Source: Candidatus Heimdallarchaeota archaeon | Lineage (GTDB): Archaea; Asgardarchaeota; Heimdallarchaeia; Heimdallarchaeales; Heimdallarchaeaceae | Reading direction: 5' to 3' | Assembly (NCBI GenBank): GCA_016840095.1 | Contig: JAEOSZ010000024.1 | Location: forward strand, 1-64,000 | Length of the DNA: 64,000 bases | Shown here: piece after piece, positions 42,373 to 51,727 of the stretch | Layout of the letters: each line of letters starts with the position of its first letter | Position numbering within the stretch: position 1 is the first letter of the stretch | Position numbers and translations under genes: made by a program | Notes under the pieces: generated by a model | Told to the model about the DNA's origin: nothing | Database searches by the model: none | Seen by the model: only the letters and a program-made list of their open reading frames with translations

Positions 42373-44328
42373 ATGGGTTCAGTCAATTTTCTAGAAGAAA
42401 TGTTGTTTCAAATAGATAATCAGATTCTTGAAAGAGATATCCTTGGAAGCAATGATATCTTACATAGTTTTAAGATTCTTGGCGGACTATATCTTGTTCA
42501 TTGTTTAGAAAATTATAAAGTAATTGAACCAGCTTTATCCTTCAAAGAAAAAATCTTGAAAGCTTCTGATATACTTCCATCAATAATTGATACAAGTATA
42601 CTAGAAGATTACTCCAAAATTTATCAAACCATTAATAACACCAAAAAGAGATTTGGAGCGGAAACTAGTGTAGATCCGCTTGGAGAGATCTATCAAGGTA
42701 TATTGACTAAGACAGATAAACAAGGACAAGGAATTATATTTACTCCTATTTCAGTAATCAAATATATTCTCCATCAATTAGGATACCCAAATAAATCTAC
42801 AATAGAAAACAATCAGAATATCATTGACCTATCATCAGGGTCAGGTTTGTTTCTTGCTCAAGCTGTTAAATTGATAATGAAAGATAATCTTGAAACTAAA
42901 TCTATTGTTGATATAATCAAATATATTCAAGAAAATGTTGTTGGATTTGATGTTGATCCTATTGCAGTTTTTATTTCAAAATTTAATTTAGCTCTAACAA
43001 TAATTAATGAAGCTGAAGGTAAAATTGGTAGTGGTTCATCCTTTATTCCAAATATTCATCACACAAATTCATTGAACACGAAAGCCAAAAAGGAAATTTC
43101 TGATGTTAAAACAGCTAAACTGCAACTTTATGATTTTGTTGTTGGTAATCCACCATATATTGAAGCTAAACGGATGGATCCCAAAACAAAGAATCTTTGC
43201 TTACAAAATTTTCCCAAAGCTGCAAGAGCTCATTTTGATGTTTATTCTTGCTTTGTAGAACTGGGAATAGATATGTTAAAAGCTAAAGGAAAACTAGGAT
43301 ATATAATTCCTAGTAAATTTCTTAGTTCAAGATATTCAAAAGAAATGAGAAGATATCTACTTGAGAATCACCTTATATCTGAAATCGTAGATTTGACTCA
43401 TCAAAAAGTGTTCCAACCAGCTGTTTACCCGATTATTCTCCTATTAGATAAGAGTAATCAAGAGAAAAATACAATCAAACTGGCGCACAATGTTACCTAT
43501 GACGAGTTACTTACCGAGAACATTCATTCAAAAATTATGAGCATTGATTCTACAGTTTTCAGTAAAACCACGAATAAAACAATCTTTCTTCCAGATTTTA
43601 TCTCTCTCTCAATCATTGAAAAAATATTAAGCAGAGCTGATTTTACTCTAGGAGACTTGATAAAGTTTAGATGGTCAATATCTTTTCATAGAAAGGGATT
43701 AAGAGAGCATTTTGTTTTTGATAAACCCATAAGTGACAAATCTAAGAAATTTCTTGGGGGAAAACCATTTGGTGGAAACAGAGAAGTAGAAAGGTACGGT
43801 ATAAATTGGAAAGGATTTTACCTTGAATATGACCATGACAAAGCCAAAGGAATGAAAAACAATTTTCCTAAAATTGAAATCTTTACTTCGAAAAAGATAA
43901 TCATTTGCCAACATGCCTTGAGAATGAGAGCAACTTTAGATGAGACAGGCTTTGTTTGTAAAGATATCTTCCTGTTAGGTCATTTAAAGCAAGAAGCTAG
44001 AGATTTAGGAATTAGTCTTGAATTTATTTTGTCATTATTAAATTCAGAACTATTCAGTTATCTTTATTCGATCATGTACTCTAGTACTGAAATAACTGGA
44101 AAATACCTTCATTACCTACCAATGTATCTGCATGATTTACCTTTCATTTTCCCAGAGAATAATCTGAAAGAAGAGCTCCACGATAAAGTAAAGATATTGC
44201 TTGAAGAAAAGCATCTAATTCCTTCAATTGATTCAGAAATTGATAATCTTGTTTACGTTTTATTTCAATTAGATGAAAAAGAGAGAAAATGTGTAAAAAG
44301 ACATATAAGTCAATATCTTGTGAAATAA
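42373..44328 (+). CDS. large N6-adenine DNA methyltransferase
   Basis: A 651-residue gamma-class adenine methyltransferase. An N-terminal helical part (1-100) leads to LGEIYQGILTKTDKQGQGIIFTP, the usual lead-in of type I/IIG methylases, then SAM motif I DLSSGSGLFLAQA, an acidic VGFDVDPIAV and the catalytic NPPYIEAKR. After about residue 400 comes a TaqI-C-like recognition domain (SISFHRKGLREHFVFD to KIEIFTSKKIIICQHALRMRA, and YLHYLPMYLHDLPF). No nuclease motif or neighbouring restriction subunit is seen, so it looks like an orphan methylase. It is only distantly related to the one at 21866. Confidence 0.88.
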   Translation: MGSVNFLEEMLFQIDNQILERDILGSNDILHSFKILGGLYLVHCLENYKVIEPALSFKEKILKASDILPSIIDTSILEDYSKIYQTINNTKKRFGAETSVDPLGEIYQGILTKTDKQGQGIIFTPISVIKYILHQLGYPNKSTIENNQNIIDLSSGSGLFLAQAVKLIMKDNLETKSIVDIIKYIQENVVGFDVDPIAVFISKFNLALTIINEAEGKIGSGSSFIPNIHHTNSLNTKAKKEISDVKTAKLQLYDFVVGNPPYIEAKRMDPKTKNLCLQNFPKAARAHFDVYSCFVELGIDMLKAKGKLGYIIPSKFLSSRYSKEMRRYLLENHLISEIVDLTHQKVFQPAVYPIILLLDKSNQEKNTIKLAHNVTYDELLTENIHSKIMSIDSTVFSKTTNKTIFLPDFISLSIIEKILSRADFTLGDLIKFRWSISFHRKGLREHFVFDKPISDKSKKFLGGKPFGGNREVERYGINWKGFYLEYDHDKAKGMKNNFPKIEIFTSKKIIICQHALRMRATLDETGFVCKDIFLLGHLKQEARDLGISLEFILSLLNSELFSYLYSIMYSSTEITGKYLHYLPMYLHDLPFIFPENNLKEELHDKVKILLEEKHLIPSIDSEIDNLVYVLFQLDEKERKCVKRHISQYLVK

Positions 44329-44381
44329 CTTAAGTTATCATTTGAGCCAGAAAATAATCCATTGACTAAATAGGGATTAAA

Positions 44382-46502
44382 ATGTCAAATAAAGAAAAAC
44401 CACCTGAAAAAAATGAGTTGAATACAAAAAATGGTTTTTCTAAAAGAATGAAAGAATTTGGTTCTAAACAGATTGAAAAGATAAAAGAAACTTCAAATCA
44501 TCTTCAAGAAAAAATTCTAAAGGGATTGGGGAAGTTTTGGGTGTGGTTTAAGGCAAAAAGCAAAGAAGCTTGGGAATTCTTAAATGAATATGTTTTTCAT
44601 TATTACACTCCCTTAGGTTTTATATTACTGTTTGAATACTACATATTCATTTGGCCAATTTTGAAATTTTTCAAATATTTCTTTCTCATCCTTTATCCAC
44701 CTAGATTAAGGAGATTTACAAAAGAGAAACTTAAAGCTTTGTGGCATAAATTGCAAACTAAAGTGTTCCCACTTTTAATGAGAGCTTCTTTCATTATTCT
44801 ATCTGTACTATTTACTATAGTTTCCGCAGTAGGAAAGTTTAGCTTGACTGTTTTTGATATATTTGTCCCAAGAGGTTTAAGAGAGTTGGTTCCCTTACTA
44901 CAAATGTATAGAAAATATCTTCTTACTGCAGCAAATTTTCTTTCAGGTCAAAAATCCAAAGAAATTCTGGAAGTCTCTCAGGAGCTTGATGAGATAGTTA
45001 AGAAAGAGAGACAAATGATGAAAGCTTACCCTATGAGACGAGCTTTTGGAGAAGTCATCAATGTAGCTATTGGTACTCCATTGATTATTATAGCTATCCC
45101 AACAATAATTGTAAGAATATTCAAAATAGGATATGCAGTCTTCTTTTTCTCTTTCCCCCATTTATCAACACTAGGACCTTTGGGTGCCCCCAATTTATTC
45201 AAAAATCTTGATCTAATTTATATTTTCGAACATTGGTTTAATCTCAAACCTATATGGACAATAACTCTCTTTGGTACTGGTCTTCTTGTTGTTTCTTGGA
45301 TAGCAACAATTTTTGGTCCAATTTATGCATTATTTCATCAGTGTAGTCTATATCTTATGAGATGGGGAGCTTATAGATGGGCAAACATATACAGAAGTCT
45401 TGAAAACTTCTTTTCTCTGCCATATCATGCAGCTAAATCTTCTTTTAGCTTTTTTGATGCACCACCTGTTTCTACGGAAACAATGGTTGACTTTAGATTA
45501 GAAATCACGGAGGAAGTAACCGCTATGAAAGAGAAAGTTCAACAACTGCTTACTCTTGATTCAAGAAAAGTTCCAGATAGATCTAAAGGGAATCTTGAAA
45601 GTTTGTTAAACGAAGCGGAACTCTCACTAAACGAATTAGATATATCCAAAATTACTAGCCAAACTGGAAGAATCTTTGCTCTATTAATTTGGGATAATGA
45701 ATCCTCTGCTATACCTTGGATCAGACAAGAAGCAAAAATTAGATTTGCCAAGAAAAATGATATGAGCAGAAAAGAAGTTAATAAAGCTTTCAAAGTTATT
45801 CTCAAAAAAATAGATGAAGGATATATTAGTGAAGATCTCTTCTCCTCAGTTCTTATAACTGGAGCCCTCAAAGGAGTAGCTAAGCAACAGACAAAATATG
45901 AGCAGATCATGCCAGATGTAGAATATCACAAACTTGCTATCTCTTTAGCTCTTGGTGCTCAACAATACATCAAAGATGAATTTACAGGTATTCCATGGTA
46001 TATTAAATATGGTAAAAAACTAGCTGTGTTGATTGTTGCACCTTTAATGCCTTTTGTGATGTTGTTTTACATCTTCTACAGATATATTAGACATATTCTA
46101 GTTTCATTCTTCACAACTATTCTATCAATAGGTACAAGAAAAACTATTAGATTTTTCTCACACAGATTTAAAGAAATATCTGAAACTCTTACTACAACTT
46201 ATGATTCTGTTAGACAAAGGGGGAGATCCTTTAGTTTCAAGGAAGATCTTAACATTGATTTTGTTTCAATTTTCAAGACTGGTTTAATCTTTCTCATCAA
46301 ACTTATTCCAATGATAATATGGTTATTCTTTAAGGGAATCTATAATTTCATAAGTCCAATCTGGACAAGAAGAAGTTTAGAAGAAAAACAACAAAGATCC
46401 TTTGAAAGAGATTTAACTACAGAATCTCTAATTGCAATGTACGAAGAAATATATGACAAATTATTGATAACAGATTTACTTCTAACTCGTGAAACTGTTT
46501 GA
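44382..46502 (+). CDS. large membrane protein of the FF(D/E)APP family, member 2
   Basis: A 706-residue member with an N-terminal extension of about 130 residues (charged helix, one membrane helix YTPLGFILLFEYYIFIW) not found in the other two copies. It then follows the family plan: membrane helix, VPRGLRELVP, acidic-basic linker, two membrane helices, GAYRWANIYRSLENFFSLPY and SFSFFDAPPV, a soluble helical domain with KVPDRSKGNLESLLNEAEL and LITGALKGV, a membrane hairpin, a GRSFSFKEDLN motif, a last membrane segment and the tail ESLIAMYEEIYDKLL. No known family was recognised. It is followed 56 bases later by member 3. Confidence 0.7.
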   Translation: MSNKEKPPEKNELNTKNGFSKRMKEFGSKQIEKIKETSNHLQEKILKGLGKFWVWFKAKSKEAWEFLNEYVFHYYTPLGFILLFEYYIFIWPILKFFKYFFLILYPPRLRRFTKEKLKALWHKLQTKVFPLLMRASFIILSVLFTIVSAVGKFSLTVFDIFVPRGLRELVPLLQMYRKYLLTAANFLSGQKSKEILEVSQELDEIVKKERQMMKAYPMRRAFGEVINVAIGTPLIIIAIPTIIVRIFKIGYAVFFFSFPHLSTLGPLGAPNLFKNLDLIYIFEHWFNLKPIWTITLFGTGLLVVSWIATIFGPIYALFHQCSLYLMRWGAYRWANIYRSLENFFSLPYHAAKSSFSFFDAPPVSTETMVDFRLEITEEVTAMKEKVQQLLTLDSRKVPDRSKGNLESLLNEAELSLNELDISKITSQTGRIFALLIWDNESSAIPWIRQEAKIRFAKKNDMSRKEVNKAFKVILKKIDEGYISEDLFSSVLITGALKGVAKQQTKYEQIMPDVEYHKLAISLALGAQQYIKDEFTGIPWYIKYGKKLAVLIVAPLMPFVMLFYIFYRYIRHILVSFFTTILSIGTRKTIRFFSHRFKEISETLTTTYDSVRQRGRSFSFKEDLNIDFVSIFKTGLIFLIKLIPMIIWLFFKGIYNFISPIWTRRSLEEKQQRSFERDLTTESLIAMYEEIYDKLLITDLLLTRETV

Positions 46503-46558
46503 TTTTCCCTTTTGATAGTTACGCAACTTTAAAATTTACCTTTGATATTGTTTATGTA

Positions 46559-48295
46559 ATGGCTTTTTCAGAGAGTGAGAACAAGTCTAAGAAAGTAGAT
46601 GAAGAAGTGGATGAAGAAACCACAGAAGAAACTCCTGAATCCAAAGAAAAGGATAAAAACGAGAAATCTAAGGATAGGAAAATATCATTCACTATTTTAT
46701 CAATTCTAATCACCATAATTTCAGTAAGTGCAAAATTTGCATTGGTAATTTTTGATATCTTTATCCCAAAAGCTTTGCGTGAATATGTTCCGTTCTTTAA
46801 TATGATTAGAAAAATAACTCTTCCAGTCTCTGAAATAATGGCAGGAAAGAAATCAAAAGAAATTTCTGAAGTTGCAAATGAGTTAGACGAACTATCTCTG
46901 AGAGAGAACAAAGTCATGAAAAACTATCCATTAAGAAGAACAATTGGTCAAGCAATGAGTATGGGAATTTCACCCATAATCTTGGTATTAATTCCAACAA
47001 TAATTTGGGGGGAGGGAATTGTGAACATGGTTAAAGCACAATGGCCAGCTTTGCCAACAGCTATCATAATTATTGGAATGGGAACTATAATGTTACTTAT
47101 ATCATGGCTAGTAACTTTATTTGGTCCTCTCTATGTAGTATTTCATAATTCTAGTAAATATTTACTTAAGATGGGAGCTTATAGATGGGCTTCTATCTAT
47201 CAAGACTTAGAAAATTTCTTTGCTATACCCTATTATGCTGCAAAGTCATCATTTTCGTTCTTTGACGCACCTCCAATTTCTAGTGAAACTCTAGAGGAAT
47301 TCAAGCTGGATATAAAGGAGGAAATAGATACTGTAAAAGAGAAAGTTGAAGGCTTATTAGCTTTGGATACTAAAAATGTCCCAGAAAGATCAAAACAGGA
47401 ACTAGAAAAACTTCTCAAGAAAATCGATATACCTATAACAGAATTTGATTTAGCTAAAGTTAAGGATTCTACTTCTAGAACATTTGCACTATTAATCTGG
47501 AGTAAGGAACAGTCTATTCTTCCTTGGAGAAGAAAAGAAGCTTTAGAACGATTTGCTGTAAGAAATCAGTTGACTCCAGAAAAAGCTGAAGAAGCATTCT
47601 ATACCTTAAATAGAAAAAGGAAAGAAGAAGGAATAGAAGAAGAAACAATCAAGTCAATTTTAATTACAGGTGCTTTGAAAGGAATTGAAAAACAAGAGGA
47701 GAAATACAAACAAATCATTACTGATATAGAAATTAACAAGCTAGCAATATCACTTGCTTTGGGTACAGAACAGTATTTGGAAGACATTTATCGTACTTTA
47801 CCAAAATTCGTTGTTGTTTTGAAAGCAATTGGAGTTTCAATACTAGCCATTTTGATGCCATTTCTATTAATTGTACTAGCAATCTTACTATATATAAAAC
47901 ACATAATATTTACTTTAGTCAAAACTATTTTCTCAAGAGGTACCATACAAATACACAAGTATATTGGTAAGAGATTTTCAGAAATCAAAGGTAATCTGAT
48001 CGAAACTTATCAATCAGTTAAGAAGAAAGGTAAAGAATTCAGTTTCAAAGAAGATTTGAATTTCAATTTCAAAAATTCTTTCATAATTTTTAGTAAATTT
48101 TTCCTTAAATTCTTATTAGCATTGATCAAATTAGTAACTTTATGGCCATTCTGGAAAGCTCTCTATATCCGAATTGTCAAACTTATTCAAAGAAGAAGAC
48201 CTGAGAATAAAATGAGAAAAATGTTTGAAAAAGAACTTACAACAGAATCTCTAGTTTTTATGTATCAGGAGATTTATGAGAAGTTTATTGTTTAA
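46559..48295 (+). CDS. large membrane protein of the FF(D/E)APP family, member 3
   Basis: A 578-residue member starting at ATG 46559; the frame is open back to the stop of member 2 but the ATG begins the natural acidic leader. The first 40 residues are a run of Glu/Lys (EEVDEETTEETPESKEKDK). It then has IPKALREYVP, GAYRWASIYQDLENFFAIPY, SFSFFDAPPI, NVPERSKQELEKLLKK, LITGALKGIEKQEEKY, GKEFSFKEDLN and a tail ESLVFMYQEIYEKF. It is closer to member 2 than to member 1, pointing to a tandem duplication here. Function unknown. Confidence 0.7.
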   Translation: MAFSESENKSKKVDEEVDEETTEETPESKEKDKNEKSKDRKISFTILSILITIISVSAKFALVIFDIFIPKALREYVPFFNMIRKITLPVSEIMAGKKSKEISEVANELDELSLRENKVMKNYPLRRTIGQAMSMGISPIILVLIPTIIWGEGIVNMVKAQWPALPTAIIIIGMGTIMLLISWLVTLFGPLYVVFHNSSKYLLKMGAYRWASIYQDLENFFAIPYYAAKSSFSFFDAPPISSETLEEFKLDIKEEIDTVKEKVEGLLALDTKNVPERSKQELEKLLKKIDIPITEFDLAKVKDSTSRTFALLIWSKEQSILPWRRKEALERFAVRNQLTPEKAEEAFYTLNRKRKEEGIEEETIKSILITGALKGIEKQEEKYKQIITDIEINKLAISLALGTEQYLEDIYRTLPKFVVVLKAIGVSILAILMPFLLIVLAILLYIKHIIFTLVKTIFSRGTIQIHKYIGKRFSEIKGNLIETYQSVKKKGKEFSFKEDLNFNFKNSFIIFSKFFLKFLLALIKLVTLWPFWKALYIRIVKLIQRRRPENKMRKMFEKELTTESLVFMYQEIYEKFIV

Positions 48296-48400
48296 TAGAA
48301 AATAAGACACATACTCACTTCTGGGTAGCAAAACTTAAAAACGTGACACAATCTAATTTTCTTGCTCCTAAGAACATAGATTCAATAGAGAGGTAGAATT

Positions 48401-49465
48401 ATGACAAAAACTGATGAACCAGCTCTTAAAAAATTTGGACCTGCTTTGGTTTCTCTAGCTAACGCAGCACGAGCCTTCGATGCACCTGTGAGATATCCAG
48501 TTTTATTTAGTGCACCATTTCTAGGAAGTGGTGGATTCAAAGGAACAATGGCTTTTCCAAGAATGTCTTCATTTGTTACTTTGATTGAACATTTCTTTGG
48601 TTTAATCATCCTCTTTCCAATACTATTATTTGCAAGGGGATTTAGTAAACTGAAAGAAGCTATGAAAAGTTTTACTAAACTTGAATGGTTTGCAGTTATC
48701 TTCATCTCAGTAGGAGGGTCTGCTCTAGGATTATTTTTCTTCCTGGTCTCCTTCGCATTAGGTAATCCAACTATTGCTATTCTTTTGCAAAAAGCTCAAC
48801 CTCTAATTACATTTATTTTTGCTTTTTTTATTCTGAAGGAGAGACCTACTAAATGGTTTTGGGGTGCTTTAGCTCTATCATTAATTGGAATTGGGCTTAT
48901 AGTTACACCTGATATTATCGCAAGCTCACAGACATTCGATTATTCAGGATTAGTTGCAATATTATGTTCATTAATTGCAGCAACTTTGTGGGGAGGTTCT
49001 ACAGTATTTGGAAGAATATTAACTAAAAAAGTCGATTACTGGGATCTTACTTTACTACGATATGTTGGAGGTTTTCTTTTCTTACTAATTTTCAACATTA
49101 TTCTCTTTACTTATACTAAAGATTATTATGGGATGCTTGGTCAATCAGTTAGCGTATTTGGGCCATTTAACTGGAACTGGCCAATAATTGTATGTATTTT
49201 ATTCTCAACAATTTTTACAGGAGGTATTCTACCTCTTGCTCTATATTATTTTGGTCTAAAAAGATCTAAAGCTTCAGTAGCAGGTTTAGCAGAATTAGCT
49301 TTTCCTCTACTAGCAATTGTTGTGAATTATTACTTCTTAGGATTCGGACTTGATTGGTTTCAAGGAGCTGGAGCAATAATACTTCTCATAACGATTTCAG
49401 CATTATCATTTATTAATGCTAAAGAAATGGAGAAAAAACCAAATAATCTGAAAGAAACAAAGTAA
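48401..49465 (+). CDS. EamA/DMT-family transporter
   Basis: A 354-residue carrier with ten hydrophobic helices in two EamA repeats. The first repeat ends with the typical NPTIAILLQKAQPLITFIFAFFILKERPT, and the second with SKASVAGLAELAFPLLAIVVNYYFLG. The N-terminal helix is preceded by a long polar leader (about 50 residues: KTDEPALKKFGPALVSLANAA) that is unusual for the family; it may be an extra amphipathic segment or a misplaced start. Substrate is unknown, often amino acids or nucleotide sugars. Its 3' end converges on the next gene, 3 bases apart. Confidence 0.85.
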   Translation: MTKTDEPALKKFGPALVSLANAARAFDAPVRYPVLFSAPFLGSGGFKGTMAFPRMSSFVTLIEHFFGLIILFPILLFARGFSKLKEAMKSFTKLEWFAVIFISVGGSALGLFFFLVSFALGNPTIAILLQKAQPLITFIFAFFILKERPTKWFWGALALSLIGIGLIVTPDIIASSQTFDYSGLVAILCSLIAATLWGGSTVFGRILTKKVDYWDLTLLRYVGGFLFLLIFNIILFTYTKDYYGMLGQSVSVFGPFNWNWPIIVCILFSTIFTGGILPLALYYFGLKRSKASVAGLAELAFPLLAIVVNYYFLGFGLDWFQGAGAIILLITISALSFINAKEMEKKPNNLKETK

Positions 49466-49467
49466 AG

Positions 49468-50031
49468 TTACCAATCGATTCCAAAGGTTATTTCCAGAAT
49501 ATTAGGTCCCAGAACTTTACCTTGATTGAAGTTAAGCAGAGTAATTCTATTCTTAAGATAAGAGCGAACATCATTTAACAAAATTTCATAACTGGTACTA
49601 TCTATTTCTTTTTCAAGATGAAGAGTTACTCCAAACATTTTCATTGCACTGTCATATTCGATATCGACTTCTGTAAAAGTGTGTTTGAAAAATTTAGATG
49701 AAAACATTTCTTGAATTTCTGTATATCTTTCAGTCAAGAACCATTCTGGTACAAGTTCAGCTTCTTCTTCAGTAACTTCTTTGTATGCTTCCTTCTTCTT
49801 ATCGTGGTAATCACCTAAAAGCTTGAAGATTAGTTCATTAACTCTTAAGAGAAGATAATCATTTAAACTATCACCTGGAAGAATTCTCCTCTTAACATGT
49901 TCATAGTAATCACTAAACATCTCATCACTATAATGAATCATTTTAGATTCAAACCATTTTCCCACTATATCTAATACATTGCTTATATCGAATTCAAATA
50001 TAATCTTGTTTGTTTTTTCTTCTTCAGTCAT
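49468..50031 (-). CDS. unknown soluble protein
   Basis: A 187-residue protein from the ATG at 50031 (the frame is open to 50046). An acidic N-terminus, then helices (NVLDIVGKWFESKMIHYSDEM, VNELIFKLLGDYHDKKKEAY) and a C-terminal alpha/beta part with strands FTEVDIEYDSAMKMFGVTLHLEK and ILEITFGIDW. No membrane helix, metal motif or known family was recognised. The region before it shows a run of TATA-like sequence (TATAGTATATATG, about 50054-50066), consistent with its own promoter. Confidence 0.55.
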   Translation of the reverse strand: MTEEEKTNKIIFEFDISNVLDIVGKWFESKMIHYSDEMFSDYYEHVKRRILPGDSLNDYLLLRVNELIFKLLGDYHDKKKEAYKEVTEEEAELVPEWFLTERYTEIQEMFSSKFFKHTFTEVDIEYDSAMKMFGVTLHLEKEIDSTSYEILLNDVRSYLKNRITLLNFNQGKVLGPNILEITFGIDW

Positions 50032-50169
50032 CTGAAGCACTCCCAAGTGAATATTATAGTATATATGTAACTTCTTGCTTATATATTATTCTGATATTCC
50101 AAAAAGATTCAAAGACAGGTCGAAAAAAATAAAGAAAAGGAAGATATAGTTAAAGTAAATTCTCTTTCA

Positions 50170-50319
50170 CTAGTATCTTTTTCTATGTTTTTGATGACAT
50201 TCCCTGCAATAAACTGGTCTTTCTCCATCAGGTTTGAATGGTACTTCTGCTTCTTGTCCACAGTCAGAACAGTTGATTTTGTGCATCTCTCTGGGTTCAT
50301 CATTACGTCTATATCCCAT
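50170..50319 (-). CDS. 49-residue CxxC-CxxC zinc protein
   Basis: A short gene found by reading the minus strand: ATG at 50319, TAG at 50172-50170, with a good ribosome site (AGGTGA, 6 bases upstream). The product starts MGYRRNDEPREMHK and has CSDC (17-20), a VPFKPDGERPVYC hairpin and CREC (38-41), ending HQKHRKRY. This is the well-known small archaeal/bacterial CxxC-x17-CxxC zinc-binding family (often named CxxC-x17-CxxC domain protein), probably nucleic-acid binding given its basic ends. An overlapping longer frame on the same strand has no such pattern and is rejected. Confidence 0.85.
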   Translation of the reverse strand: MGYRRNDEPREMHKINCSDCGQEAEVPFKPDGERPVYCRECHQKHRKRY

Positions 50320-50471
50320 TTAATTCACCTATGTTTTGCATTATAATACCTCAGACCAAAGAAAGAAGAAGAAACTAATTTACTTATACTACTACTCAAT
50401 TTAGAAACTCACTATTATATGCTTTGCTTTGGTTAATTGATTGGTATTAAAACTTATTCATGAATAGAATT

Positions 50472-51695
50472 TTACAACTCATAATCGAATATTACTTTTA
50501 TTGCTTGATTTTTCCGTTTATTAAAGGCTAAACTTATAGCACTTTTATAATCTGATAGAGGGAATCTATGAGTAATAATTTCAGAAATAGTAGAAGGAAT
50601 TTTCTTAGTTTTTAGCAAATCAATTACAATCTCAAAAGTTGATTTTTTCTCTCCATTCCAATCTTCAATTCCATGAATAAGTGATCCTAGTAAATCAACT
50701 TCCTGATACCATACAGGGGAGAAATCAAATTTACCTTGCTTAAGATCAATTCCTAAAACCATAACCTTTCCTTTACCTTTTGCCCATCTTAAAGAATTGT
50801 GTATAGTTGATGGATTTCCTACACAGTCAAAAATCAGATCAAATCCTCCAATGTAGGTTCTATTACCAAAGTATCCTTTGTACTGGACAGCTCTAGTTTT
50901 GTTTATTAGAAAATCATCTATTTCCTTGATTCCTAAAGTTTCATTTGCTCCAAGTTTTTTAGCAATTTCAGCTTGAAAACCATATTTAGCCATAACAACT
51001 ATGTTAGCGTTTGGTTGGATAGCTTTTAAACTTGCCAAAGTACATAATCCGATAGTTCCTGCACCGATTATGAGAATGTTAGTATCAACAACAGGTTTAG
51101 CTCTAAGCACACCTCTCAGAGAACAAGATAAAGGTTCAATCAAGATCGCTTGATCATTAGTAATTTCTTCAGGTAGAACCACAAGCTGATTTTCATGATA
51201 TTTGAAAGCTGTACTCCATCCTCCAGCTGCATCATATTCTGTGAATTCTGCAAATTGACCTGCTTTCTCACATAACCAAAAATCACCTTCTTCACATCTG
51301 GGACAGATTTCTTCTTCCTGATGCAAAATACAACATGGACCTTTCTGTACAACTGTTCTATCCCCTTTCTTCAATTTTGACACACTTTCTCCTAATTCTA
51401 CAATTTCTCCTACACATTCATGTCCCATGTGTCTTGGGGATGGAGAAGGAACTATAGTTGGTGCTACATCTAAATCAAAATCTAGATCAATAAGATGTAA
51501 ATCTGACCCACAAATACCACCTCTAAGTGTCTTTGTTAGAACCTCATTAGATTTCTCTATTTCAAAGGTGTGGTTCTTCTTATGGACAATAGGTCCAACT
51601 TTGGAGAAAATGACTTTGCTCCAAAATGGTTTCAAAGCTTTTGATAAAAGAACTTTAGGAATTGATGGATCAAAATAAACAACTTCAGCATCCAT
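50472..51695 (-). CDS. zinc-dependent medium-chain alcohol dehydrogenase
   Basis: A 407-residue member of the MDR family. Catalytic zinc ligands are in GGICGSDLHLID (Cys) and MGHECVGE (His-Glu). The structural-zinc lobe is odd: CCILHQEEEICPRCEEGDFWLC supplies more cysteines than the usual four. The NAD(P) fold starts at ILIIGAGTIGLCTL and DCVGNPSTIHNSL follows. It oxidises an alcohol or polyol, as do sorbitol, threonine and glucose dehydrogenases. It is the last gene after the thiamine transport genes (32 bases after the kinase) and may be co-transcribed, although a role in thiamine use is not evident. Confidence 0.88.
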   Translation of the reverse strand: MDAEVVYFDPSIPKVLLSKALKPFWSKVIFSKVGPIVHKKNHTFEIEKSNEVLTKTLRGGICGSDLHLIDLDFDLDVAPTIVPSPSPRHMGHECVGEIVELGESVSKLKKGDRTVVQKGPCCILHQEEEICPRCEEGDFWLCEKAGQFAEFTEYDAAGGWSTAFKYHENQLVVLPEEITNDQAILIEPLSCSLRGVLRAKPVVDTNILIIGAGTIGLCTLASLKAIQPNANIVVMAKYGFQAEIAKKLGANETLGIKEIDDFLINKTRAVQYKGYFGNRTYIGGFDLIFDCVGNPSTIHNSLRWAKGKGKVMVLGIDLKQGKFDFSPVWYQEVDLLGSLIHGIEDWNGEKKSTFEIVIDLLKTKKIPSTISEIITHRFPLSDYKSAISLAFNKRKNQAIKVIFDYEL

Positions 51696-51727
51696 ACAAG
51701 AATGTAGAATAACTTGTTTTTATAGAT

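Noticed and set aside
42373-44328. A BREX/PglX-type defence system
   Set aside because: PglX is usually about twice this length and comes with PglZ, BrxC and BrxL; none of these is present, so only an orphan adenine methylase can be supported.
50109-50303. A 64-codon frame on the minus strand over the small zinc protein gene
   Set aside because: It has no domain pattern. The other frame of the same strand (50170-50319) gives a perfect CxxC-CxxC zinc protein with a ribosome site, so this one is a shadow.
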